A stretch of 64,000 nt of DNA from Maylandia zebra (taxonomy: Eukaryota; Chordata; Actinopteri; Cichliformes; Cichlidae): positions 18,186,560 through 18,250,559 of the forward strand of contig NC_135177.1 of assembly GCF_041146795.1 (NCBI RefSeq), in the 5' to 3' direction. The notes under the pieces are model-generated. The model saw only the letters and a program-made list of their open reading frames with translations, was not told the DNA's origin and searched no databases. This document shows, piece by piece, positions 24,501 to 32,671 of the stretch. The position numbers and the translations under genes were made by a program. Each line of letters opens with the position of its first letter. Within the stretch, counting starts at the first letter, position 1.

Positions 24501-27500
24501 CTTCCCAATGTATTCTTGGATGTTCGTTGTCTCATCCTGGACTGTGGTGCTGACACTCACCAGTCCCCGGCCCCCTTCCTTCCGCTTAGCGTACAGCCTC
24601 AGGGTGCTGGACTTGGGATGAAACCCTCCATGCATGGTAAGGAGCTTTCTTGTCTTCATGTCAGTGGCTTCTATCTCCTCCTTTGGCCAGCCTATTACCC
24701 CAGCAGGGTACCTGATCACGGGCAGGGCGTACGTGTTGATGGCCCGGATCTTGTTCTTACCATTCAGCTGACTCCTCAGGACTTGCCTGACCCTCTGCAG
24801 GTACTTGGTGGTTGCAGCTTTTCTAGCGGCCTCTTCATGGTTCCCATTCGCCTGTGGGATCCCCAGGTACTTGTAACTGTCCTCTATGTCTGCAATGTTG
24901 CCTTCTGGTAGTTCAATCCCCTCAGTTCTGACTACCTTCCCTCTCTTTGTTACCATCCGACTACACTTCTCCAGTCCGAACGACATTCCAATGTCATTGC
25001 TGTATAGCCTGGTAGTGTGGATCAGTGAATCGATGTCTCGTTCACTCTTGGCATACAGCTTGATGTCATCCATGTACAGGAGGTGGCTGACAACTACTCC
25101 GTTCCGTAGTCGGTATCCGTAGCCAGCCTTGTTAATGATCTCACTGAGGGTGTTCAGGCCTATGCAGAACAGCAGTGGGGACAGAGCATCTCCTTGGTAG
25201 ATCCCGCACTTGATGGTGACTTGTGCTATGGGCTTGGAGTTGGCCTCAAGTGTTGTGCGCCACATCCCCATTGAGTTCCTGATGAAGGCTCTTAGGGTCC
25301 CATTGATCTTGTACAATTCTAGGCATTCCAGTATCCAGCTGTGGGGCATTGAGTCATAGGCCTTCTTGTAATCAATCCAGGCAGTGCACAGGTTGGTCAG
25401 TCTGGTCTTGCAGTCTCGGCTGACTGTTCTGTCTACCAGTAGCTGGTGTTTTGCGCCTCTGGTATTCTTGCCAATTCCTTTCTGTGTCCCGCTCATGTAT
25501 TGACCCATGTGCCTGTTCATCTTAGCCGATATGATGCCTGACAGGAGCTTCCATGTAGTACTGAGGCAGGTTATTGGTCGGTAGTTGGAGGGGACCGGTC
25601 CCTTCTTGGGGTCCTTGGGGATCAGGACCGTCCGACCTTCGGTTAGCCATTCCGGGTGTCTCTCGTTAACTAGCAGCTGGTTCATTTGTGCTGCCAGACG
25701 CTCGTGGAGTGCAGTCAGCTTCTTTAGCCAGTAGGCGTGAACCATGTCGGGCCCTGGTGCTGTCCAATTCTTCATACTGGAGACCCTTTCTTGGATATCT
25801 GCCACTGTGATGGTTACTGTTCGGGGAGGTCGCTGTGGTCTGCCCTCAGATCCACTAGCCACTGAGCATTGCCGTTATGGGTTGTGTCCTTCTCCCATAT
25901 GCTCTTCCAGTGTTGCTCGGTCTCCAGCCTGGGTGGTGCTGTTCTCTTATTATTATTATTGTTCCCTTGCCACTGAGAGTACACCTTTGCTGGTTCTGTG
26001 GAGAACAGCTGGTTTATTCTCCTGCCTTCTATCTCTCTGGTGGCAGTTTCCAAGGCCTCAGGTATGGACCGCTTGCTGTATTTCTTATGCACCTTCTTTG
26101 TCGCTACTTTGATCTTGCCCTCTAGCCTCCTTCTCCATGGAGGGTACTGCCCCTTGTGGCTGTTCAACTTGTAGCCAAGCATCTCACTGATCACTGCTGC
26201 CGTATTGTAGATCAGCTTGTTAGTGTCGGTAATCGTGGTTGTAGGTATTGTCCGCAGTGCTGCATTAACATAATCTAGCAGACCTTCTGAGGGTACTTCA
26301 CGTAATCTTGGTAACCGGCTACGGGGGATCCAGGTTTCAAGCTTGGCCATGATCCTATCTTTCAGGTCAGTTCCTCTCGCACTCAACGATCCTTCTCCTA
26401 TCGCACTTGGGGCTATGTACCCAATCTCGGGTGGGGGTGATGATATCTCCCCCCTGACCTGGCGTCCTGACTCCTCCTTGCCGTAGCATTTGTGTTGTAC
26501 CTCGTCAATCTCTAGCTGTGAGAGCAGTCCCTTCTATCGACTCATTTCGGGAGGAGAACCGGGCATCTATTGCTTCTCTGCATTCAATCCTGAGTGGGTA
26601 CGGCCAACGAATTACCGACATGGAAGAAGGAACGAATGAGGTTGACAAGAGACTGAGCAGCATGGAGACCTGCCAATCCTCGCTAGTTAAAGAGAAAGAG
26701 GCTTTAAGAGAGAAGGTGGCGTACTTGGAAAACTAAACCAGACGGCAGTATATATGCATTGTGGGGATACCAGAGAATACGGAGGGTCCACTACCAACGG
26801 AATTCATCGCCAAACTACTCTTTGATGTGCTTGGGGAGAACAACTTCGAGAGGCCGCCATCGGTGGATAGAGCCCACAGAAGTTTGGCTCCTAAACCAGC
26901 AGATGGTGACAACAGATCACGTCCGTTCATTGTCAGACTCCACCATTTCCAAACCAGAGAGCTGATCCTACGCCTCGCCAGACAGAAGGGCCCGCTCCTA
27001 TTCAACGGATCGAGATTCCACATATTTCCTGACTACAGCTCAGAACAGCTCAACAAACGACGTGCAGCCTTCTCAGAGTCCAAAAGGAAGGTCCACACTG
27101 CAAAGGTCAAGTTAGGTCTCTTCTACCCAGCCACTCTGCAGTTCACACACAACCGGAAACGCCTGAGGTTTCCCGAAACCTGCAGTGGCGCTGGCCTACA
27201 TTAATAATAATATCCCTGTTGATGGCAGCTGGATCCACTCTTACTGGCTGATTCAGACTTTGTGAAGTTCATTACAGAACAAATAGATTTTTTTCTACAG
27301 GTAAATAGGACGGATGGCATCTCAGCTTCGACCCTCTGGGAGACGCTTAAAGCGTATCTCCGGGGACAATTTATCTCTCATTCTGCATATTGAGGAGTTA
27401 TCCTTAGAAAACAAGACCCTGGACGGACTCATATATGGCTCTCCGACCCCTGATTTGATTAAGAGGAGAGTGGCCTTACAAACTGAAATTGATCTATTAA

Positions 27501-29742
27501 CTACTACCCAAGCAGAGAAGCTCATTTTGAAATCTCGTGTTATTTCACAACTCATCTTATCAGATGGCTCATCAACTGAGGATCATCAAGCTATTAACAA
27601 CTATTTTAGAGAGTTTTATGCTAAATTATATTCCTGAGATTCAGCACCAGCTCAAAATAAGTTCATCGCTTTTTTTTCCAATCTCAATATTCCTATAATT
27701 GACTCTGACTGGAAAGAACAATTGGAACAAAGTCTGACGCTGGAAGAAATTAAAAATGCAATAACGTCCCTTCAGAGTGGAAAAGCCCCTGGTCCAGACG
27801 GGTTTCCAACTGATTTTTATAATCAATTAATTAATCAATTAATTAATTAATCCTTTGTCCCTCTTTGGGGGGAAACTCCCACTGGGTTTAAATCTGGGAC
27901 TCTCCACCATTTGACCTTAGAACTGAAGAAGCATCTCGGATGAGAGGTGAAACATCTTCAAGCAACTCAAAGAAGTCCAGATGCTTTTCTTTCCAAGCTC
28001 CTTAGACTATTCAGAATATTCTACTCTCATTGAGTAACGTAAAAGAATACGTTACAAAATGACAGACCGTGGAGTCCTTGAGGTAGCTCTTCTGTGTGAT
28101 GAGCCACTGAAGAAGTCACAAAGCCTTCCTCCCACTGAAGAGGCTACGTCCAGATGAACAGAATCAACTTTTGGGGGTTTCTGAGATATGCATTCGAGTA
28201 TTCATGAATGGTTAAAAAATGCTTAATTGCTGATAATGACTGCACGCACCACTGGAAAACTTGGTCATCTGCCTATTATTATTGTCATTATTATGAAATA
28301 CATTTCAAAAGCATATGTAAACTATGATTAGGTAATATCACTTTTATTGCAGATGTAGTTTGTGAGAGAAAACAAATGCAGGACAATCCTATAAATGCTG
28401 TAAGAGTTTTGGGTGTATGGTTAGCTGTTACATTTAATAAATTTAATTTAATAAATATTTGTACTTACTCTTTACCCGCAGAATGATGGTTGCTCGTCGT
28501 GTCTGACCTCCAGCAAAACGTGCATAACATATCAGCGATCTTCCATTGTCATTAGCTGATGCAGTAAATGTCAGTGTGGAGACAGTCCTCCACTGAGCCC
28601 CCCCTGATAACTTGCTAGTATCAGAGGAGGCTGGCATATTACCATAATTCCATGTCACAGTTGGAATATTTCGATAGCATGTGTATGAAACAGTGCAAGT
28701 TACTGTACTTTGATCTCTCTCCAGAAATTCATATGATGCAGAGCTGACAGTCAGCCCTGAAATGGAGCCTGGGATACAATTAAAAATGGTTAAATATCAA
28801 AGATGGTGTAGGATAAAATGCAATTTACTTTCACCACTTACAATATGAGGTTAAGGTTTTAGATGCTGATGCAGAGCGACCACCACGGTGTTCCACATAG
28901 CACTCCACAATTTGATATTCTTTCTCTATGAACAGAGTGGTTGTCACCATAGTTTTGGATCTTCCATTAGATAGACGGCTATGAGTTAGACGTTCGTTTC
29001 GCAGGGGGATGTTGAGCCTCAGACTTGGGGGATAAGTGGGACAAGTGTGGTAAACACTGCATTGCACTGTTACAGACTGCCCAACCACCGTGTTTCCAAA
29101 GATCTCGATAACCGGTGGATCTGCTGTGCCTTAAATCATAAAATGTGAAGATTTACATAATCATATAACAACATAGTGATCAATTTATAGTGAAATCTTA
29201 AATTATTTACCTACCCACTACTTCAACAGTTACAGTTGTGTCATAGAAAGGGTAGGTTCTCCATCCAACATTTTCAGGATCCACCCAGGGATAAAGCTTC
29301 TGACTGTGATCAGCCAAGGTCACTGGGTCAATCAACAGACTACATGTCCGATGGTGTGAAGAAGTATATACACGTGTTCTTCCTTTAAATATGTCCAACA
29401 CATCATTCCAGTTCCAGTTGTCATATACTATTGGATATCCTCTGCTCACATACTGATACCACACTACACGATCTGGTCTTTTCGGTGGATACTGATAGTA
29501 ATCATAACTGCAAGGGATAACAAGACAGGAACCCAACAATCCTTTGATATTTCTTGGCATTTTCACCTGCCAAGCACTGGAGCTGCACAAAGTATATCCT
29601 GCAAGAGAATCATGACGCAATGAGAGAAACTGAAATATAAAACACACAAAAACACACGAGTATATATATATATATATATATATATTGAAATGACCATACC
29701 TAGGCTATAGATGCACAGGAAAAATGGTCCAGACCCAGACAT
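12204..29742 (-). CDS. Multi-V-set Siglec/CD22-like receptor, 11 Ig domains, 23 exons
   Basis: Predicted single-pass surface receptor of 1351 residues. Coding exons (minus): 29742-29700, 29598-29215, 29129-28842, 28768-28469, 20389-20012, 19560-19273, 19179-18880, 18544-18167, 17837-17550, 17472-17179, 16468-16439, 16337-15999, 15907-15611, 15515-15401, 15270-15223, 14778-14752, 14607-14563, 14486-14460, 13055-13029, 12913-12875, 12786-12724, 12621-12588, 12227-12204. They total 4056 bases, an exact multiple of three with no internal stop. Domain order: signal peptide (1 to about 20), then V-C2-C2 three times (to about 980), linker, V (about 991-1103), C2 (to about 1202), transmembrane (about 1213-1237), tail of about 115 residues. 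Every Ig exon is phase 1-1, every tail exon phase 2-2 until the last two. The Cys-Ser-x-x-His-Thr-Cys pattern in C2 domains and the V-domain E-strand NCSL are Siglec-family hallmarks. Related fish proteins are annotated CD22-like. The alternative is two or three separate genes, but no internal transmembrane or start exon was seen between units. Confidence 0.7.
13118..14290 (-). mobile_element. L2/Rex1-group LINE 3' fragment in a receptor intron
   Basis: A minus-strand frame (13933-13736) reads [20 protein letters not shown], then [14 protein letters not shown], then [17 protein letters not shown]. This is the conserved post-RT C-terminal region of L2/Rex1-like LINEs. The downstream part (13730-13118) is the long 3' UTR-like sequence common in fish, including CAGTGCAAAATCACAGGAACAG and CACTTTACATTGCACAG. 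It sits in the intron between tail exons 18 and 19 of the receptor gene, in the same orientation as that gene. It is non-functional. Confidence 0.65.
15611..16468 (-). CDS. Multi-V receptor: linker micro-exon, fourth V and last C2 (exons 11-13)
   Basis: A 30-base exon (16468-16439), flanked by TTTCCCAG and GTAAGT, is phase 1-1 and reads [11 protein letters not shown] across its junctions. It joins the third triplet to this V domain, the best evidence for one transcript. The V exon (16337-15999) is of the other Siglec subtype: [41 protein letters not shown]. At the position where paralogues have FCFR, this domain has FCFY, so the sialic-acid contact Arg is replaced by Tyr. The C2 exon (15907-15611) has [14 protein letters not shown]. 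Confidence 0.7.
16745..16860 (+). repeat. Diverged fragment of the dispersed teleost repeat
   Basis: CATCCATC, then GGGTACACCCTGGACAAGTTGCC and CATCTATTACAG, match the start of the repeat at 6530-6895. It lies in the intron between exons 10 and 11 of the multi-V receptor gene. The copy is truncated after about 110 bases. Confidence 0.6.
17179..18544 (-). CDS. Multi-V receptor: third V-C2-C2 unit (exons 8-10)
   Basis: The V exon (18544-18167) differs from unit 2 at few positions ([50 protein letters not shown]). The first C2 (17837-17550) contains [16 protein letters not shown]. The second C2 (17472-17179) contains [15 protein letters not shown] and is much more diverged from its unit-2 counterpart than the V exon is. 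Uneven divergence along the unit suggests gene conversion, or selection acting differently on V and membrane-side C2. The exon ends in phase 1 and joins cleanly to the linker exon at 16468. Confidence 0.7.
18880..20389 (-). CDS. Multi-V receptor: second V-C2-C2 unit (exons 5-7)
   Basis: The V exon (20389-20012) reads [20 protein letters not shown], then [23 protein letters not shown] and [15 protein letters not shown]. The C2 exon (19560-19273) carries [16 protein letters not shown]. The second C2 (19179-18880) carries [14 protein letters not shown] and [10 protein letters not shown]. All three exons are phase 1-1. The V exon is nearly identical to that of unit 3, and the first C2 of the two units shares long identical runs, so units 2 and 3 arose by a recent tandem duplication of about 1.8 kb. 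No signal peptide exon precedes this unit, which supports its being internal to one gene. Confidence 0.7.
20700..22550 (+). mobile_element. L2/Rex1-group LINE with long reverse-transcriptase ORF
   Basis: A 572-codon plus-strand frame (20709-22427, opened by a non-ATG codon) encodes the end of the endonuclease ([12 protein letters not shown], residues about 38-50), a linker with a Pro/Thr/Ser-rich insert (about 225-295), and a reverse transcriptase. The RT blocks are [53 protein letters not shown] and the catalytic [11 protein letters not shown] (about residue 530). The frame stops at a TGA within [15 protein letters not shown], where related elements continue, so the C-terminus is lost. The 5' end is truncated. 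The element lies in intron 4 of the receptor gene, opposite to its transcription. Confidence 0.85.
22553..22859 (-). repeat. Solo terminal repeat of a Penelope-like element
   Basis: The sequence GATGCATGCTCAATCATCCAGG through GTGACTTCTTCAGTCTCAG, GACTGCAGGTTTCCCCAATC and GGTCAGTTCCTTGATCAT matches the terminal repeats flanking the GIY-YIG element at 58349-59927. No Penelope coding sequence is adjacent, so this is a solo or truncated end. Its far edge is interrupted by a hAT-type terminus at 22860. Confidence 0.65.
22860..23560 (+). mobile_element. hAT-type non-autonomous element, left part
   Basis: It begins CAGTGTTGGGGAGTAACGG, the terminal sequence shared with the complete hAT element at 50945. 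Typical sub-terminal GTAACTGTATTCCGTTACAG follows after a nested insertion. No right terminus is found nearby. A short piece at about 28035-28060 (GAGTAACGTAAAAGAATACG) looks like its distal half, so LINE insertions may have split it. The right boundary given here is approximate. Confidence 0.55.
22907..23324. mobile_element. piggyBac-type MITE nested in the hAT element
   Basis: A 418-base insert is flanked by TTAA on both sides (22903-22906 and 23325-23328). Its ends are CCCTTTAAGACC and, on the right, CACTTTAAAGGG, giving an inverted CCCTTTAA terminus. TTAA target duplication and a CCC-starting inverted repeat are the marks of the piggyBac superfamily. It encodes no transposase; the internal 62-codon frame is not recognisable. 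It splits the host element, so it is the younger insertion. Confidence 0.7.
23649..25862 (-). pseudogene. Reverse transcriptase plus restriction-like endonuclease, main frame
   Basis: A 737-codon open frame. RT motifs in order: [13 protein letters not shown] (about residue 33), [53 protein letters not shown] and the catalytic [15 protein letters not shown] (about 265). The C-terminal third has the zinc motif [18 protein letters not shown] (C-x2-C-x8-H-x4-C), then PDIVVVD and VIDVAVP separated by about six residues, the PD-(D/E)xK-like nuclease core. In this group the nuclease nicks DNA, and the RT copies element RNA at the nick (target-primed reverse transcription). The frame itself is uninterrupted, but the N-terminal part lies in another frame (see next entry), so the copy is probably dead. 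Confidence 0.85.
25814..26517 (-). pseudogene. N-terminal part of the R4/Rex6-like ORF, frame-shifted
   Basis: The frame (ATG-like start at 26386, but open upstream to about 26517) encodes a charged N-terminal region with [40 protein letters not shown] and a short Asn repeat from (AAT)n at about 25950. It runs past the start of the main frame and ends at 25814, so the two overlap in different frames at 25814-25862. One frameshift in this interval breaks the ORF. No DNA-binding zinc fingers of the kind seen in R2 are visible, and the 5' truncation may have removed them. Confidence 0.75.
26518..27850 (+). mobile_element. L1-type LINE fragment: ORF1 and start of ORF2
   Basis: The plus strand encodes an ORF1-like protein: a coiled-coil-like Glu/Leu/Lys-rich stretch (26518-26733), an in-frame stop at 26734-26736, then the RNA-binding and C-terminal domains in the same frame (26761-27204; [41 protein letters not shown]). 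After a gap, 27314-27850 holds broken pieces of ORF2 between endonuclease and RT ([17 protein letters not shown], then [20 protein letters not shown]). The copy ends in (AATT)n at about 27825-27850 before any RT catalytic block. It is a non-functional, twice-deleted L1/Tx1-like element. Confidence 0.75.
27851..28440. repeat. Mosaic of transposon ends
   Basis: Segments here include a GAAGAAGCATCTCGGATGAG / GTGAAACATCTTCAAGCAAC stretch of a fish dispersed repeat (about 27920-28000) and hAT-like GAGTAACGTAAAAGAATACG (about 28033-28060). A Penelope-terminal-repeat-like ACTGAAGAAGTCACAAAGCC with GTCCAGATGAACAGAATCAA lies at about 28105-28175. The order suggests repeated nested insertion in the receptor intron. 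No gene is present. Confidence 0.5.
28469..29742 (-). CDS. Multi-V receptor: signal peptide and first V-C2-C2 unit (exons 1-4)
   Basis: The start codon at 29742-29740 opens [15 protein letters not shown], a hydrophobic leader. The V exon (29598-29215) has [12 protein letters not shown] on the B strand, a DIFKGRTRV stretch and CSLLIDP on the E strand. It lacks the canonical F-strand Arg of sialic-acid-binding Siglecs; the equivalent region reads KLYPWVDPE. The first C2 (29129-28842) has [14 protein letters not shown]. The second (28768-28469) has [14 protein letters not shown] and [11 protein letters not shown]. This unit is the most diverged of the three. It is separated from unit 2 by an 8-kb transposon-filled intron. 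Confidence 0.7.
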
Positions 29743-32054
29743 CTTATTAATGGTATAGCATTCCTGAAACAAATATATGAAATTAAAACTTACTAAAACC
29801 TTGACATTTTATGATGTTTTTATTACAATATGATGACATCAGTCAGTTACGTTGTCTTTGTGAAGTCATAGGGTATCATATTGAAAAAATAAAATGTGTG
29901 TTGTGCTACTCTCTCCACGTTCTGTCATGTGATATATTACTTAATGTGGTTTCTTGAAAAAAAAAAACTTTCAAGGTCAACTTTGACCTTGGGCACTAAC
30001 AATGAAGATCAAGATCAAATGCTTAGCCAATACACGTACTCATGACCCCTTAGGCTTAGTATTTCTTGTTATATTTGAAGACAATCCATAAGATATTACA
30101 TGTATTATAAAGTCTTTACTAGTTTTTACGTTTGGTGTTACCTTGATCTTGACCATCACTTGATTTTCACCAAAATTAAGTATAATATAATATTAAGGGA
30201 TTGATCTCTATTATATTATGGTCCCATCCCTACTACTGTATGCATCGGGGTACAGTGGTGTCTTCGAGTAATATATAAACGGTACTGTTACAGAGGTTTT
30301 CCAGACTGTAGTAGGTACAGCATTGTTTTCTAGGGTCACTTAAACAAAAAAGAGTTTTAATAGGTTTTAAGAGGGTAATACTTGGAAAGCATTATGGATA
30401 TAGTCAGCACCCAACCCACTTTCTTACTGACTGAAAGACTATTAAACCAGAACAGGTTTTCATGCCAGAAAAAAGGTAATTATTATATATATAAACAATC
30501 CTACGGGAAAATTTTTTTCTTTAAATAACATTAATCCCCCCCCGCCCCCCCATTTGTAAAATGGAGAAGTGGAGAATGCTACATTTTAAAACTACAATTC
30601 TTTTTCTGAACAAATTTTGTCTAATAAAAAAACATCTGTTGATATTACTTCAGCAAAAAGAAAAAAAAATAGTGATTTACTTACCAACACAGATGAATAG
30701 TCATGAAGATACAAGTAACACTAAAAATGCAGCTTTTTAAGCACCCAGTGTGGGCGGAGGTTATGATTTTCCACCCACAAGTGGGGAAAAGCTCTAAAAC
30801 CTAATGGTGTGTGTCAGGTTGAATAAACTATTAAAGTTGTAGTTATTTTCTTAACAAAACAACATAATTTAAAAAGCGTTTAATTTTAATTTAAAAAAGC
30901 ATAACTGAATAATTACAGTTACTATCACTTTGTTCTCTTTCTCACTGACCTTCTTGTGATAAAAGGTTTTTAAAATCAATTGTGCAAATGTGCAGTTAGA
31001 AAAACATTAAGTCTTTTAATTTTCTTGCTCATAAATACATATGACCAGAACCCAAAATGTCCCTTTGTGTGATAAGTGTGATTTATGCGATAAGTGTAAC
31101 TTATAAGTAATTTATAAGTTACACTTTTAAACTCTTCAGGGTGATAAGTATGACTTGTCTTTGTGAAACTTGTCAGTCCAACTTCTTGAGTAACTTGAGG
31201 AACTTCTCATAATTGTTGGAGGAAGTGGCTAATTTTATGCTTGCACTGAAGGAACTGAGAGAGATCATAAATTTTTAGAAGTCAGTTTTGTTTTCTTTGT
31301 GCAGATGCATGGTGGTGCTGGTGTTTGTGGTTGTGGTGGGGTGGGGTGGGGTGGGGGTGAACCTTACATTTGTTAGTTATCTTGTCATAACACTGCCCAG
31401 AGTAAGACAAAAAAAAAATTAAATACTATCCTAACTGTTAGACAAATATAGTACTGGAGCCAGCAGCTGTTTAGTTTAGCTTAACTTAGTTTGGAAATTG
31501 TTGGGGGGGGGGGGGGGGATAGTTGATACAATCTGCATTTTAATCTCTAAGATTTGATTCTAATTTTAACATTCACTCCTCTCTTAGACTGTTTGATTCA
31601 TTCTTTGACATTTTCACCAAGGCATTCAGTGTCTCTTGTTTCAGCCAACTGTTGTTTATTAATTTTCTCTATGCTCCCTTCTATGTGCACATTAAAAGAA
31701 TTATAAAATCTAGGTAATTTAATATGAAATCATGGTGAAATTACATCATATATACAAAAGCAGTGATGATTTGAAAAGGGACTCCCTCAGCCAAACCCTG
31801 GGGCCAAACAAAACAGCATTCAAGTCAGTTAAAAAAAGGTTCATGTTGATTTATTCAGCCAAAACATGAGTAGCATTTTTACAAATATTATTTTCAGAAT
31901 TATGGATACAAGCATTTGTTACACCAAACAACATAAATTACAGGATTATAGTAATTAATGGACAGAAGACATCATCACAAGAAACATGCATGAGAAATCC
32001 CAAGGACAAGTGATCATAAAGAGTGCACATAGATTTGTTTTATACTTATTTAAA
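29743..32054. other. Intergenic; candidate 5' UTR of the multi-V gene and 3' flank of the compact gene
   Basis: There is no coding sequence. A splice acceptor (TTTGTTTCAG) lies about 20 bases upstream of the multi-V start codon, so its 5' UTR is probably split. An (AT)n tract is at 29660-29686, just inside the first intron. A G-run occurs at 31502-31519 and a (GGGGT)n patch at about 31335-31360. The rest is AT-rich and featureless to me. Confidence 0.4.
30685..30750 (-). promoter_or_regulatory. Candidate core promoter and 5' UTR exon of the multi-V receptor gene
   Basis: On the minus strand, GCTTAAAAAGCTGC (about 30730-30743) could serve as a TATA-like element. Roughly 30 bases downstream begins a short non-coding stretch that ends at a strong splice donor (TGTTG/GTAAGT, donor at 30684-30683). 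The matching acceptor would be just before the start codon at 29742. This is inferred from spacing and splice consensus only. Confidence 0.3.
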
Positions 32055-32060
32055 TTTATT
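32055..32060 (-). terminator. Candidate polyadenylation signal AATAAA
   Basis: Minus-strand AATAAA lies about 50 bases past the predicted stop of the compact receptor gene (32109-32111). A second hexamer is at 31850-31855. Either could end the transcript. Confidence 0.35.
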
Positions 32061-32108
32061 AGAACATTAATTGCTGGCTTTTTTTCTTCCTCTTTTTTTG
32101 TTTGTTTT

Positions 32109-32615
32109 TCAGATGTTTCCATAGATGTTGAGGTCTGCGGTATTAATGTAGTCATCACCTTCATCAGGGTCCTGTGAGAGATGAAGTTTGTTAGTGTCAC
32201 AGATAGTAATAGCATCAGTGAACTTAATTATAAGGAACATATGGATGGCAAATTAACAATACCTCTTTGTAATTGTAAGATTTGGGCTGGCTAAGAGCCA
32301 TTAGCAACAGCAGCAATACAAAGGAGACATAGGAAAAATAACATTAGAACAATGCAAATGAACGCCTGCAGTTTAACACATGGTTAATTCAGGGGGAGGA
32401 AGATGAGTACCTTTTGGGAGATGGGAAACGAGGTTTTGTGACTTTCTGGTTATCACAGGATTTCGAATTCACATTGTTTGGACTGCACAACAATTAGACA
32501 GTCAGAAAAACAAATACAATAGACAAATTCTTCTTTAAGAACTTAGAGCATATTTACCTATGACCAAAATCTACTATGTCCCCTTTAGGCCTTCTGTTGA
32601 AAAATACAAATAAAT

Positions 32616-32671
<56 letters not shown>

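Larger units (their letters stand above)
23590..26517 (-). mobile_element. R4/Rex6-type LINE with restriction-like endonuclease
   Basis: The minus-strand element is 5'-truncated at about 26517 and carries the two open frames described separately. A Tyr-Met-Asp-Asp reverse-transcriptase core, a Cys-Cys-His-Cys zinc motif and a C-terminal PD...D restriction-like nuclease place it in the R2/R4/Dong group, where Rex6 is the well-known fish lineage. The 3' flank on the minus strand is short (about 23648-23590). It lies in intron 4 of the receptor gene, in the same orientation as that gene. Its exact 3' end and any target duplication were not determined. Confidence 0.8.

Noticed and set aside
23668..24911. 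Plus-strand ORFs of 192 and 131 codons.
   Set aside because: They are shadows of the minus-strand R4/Rex6-like ORF.
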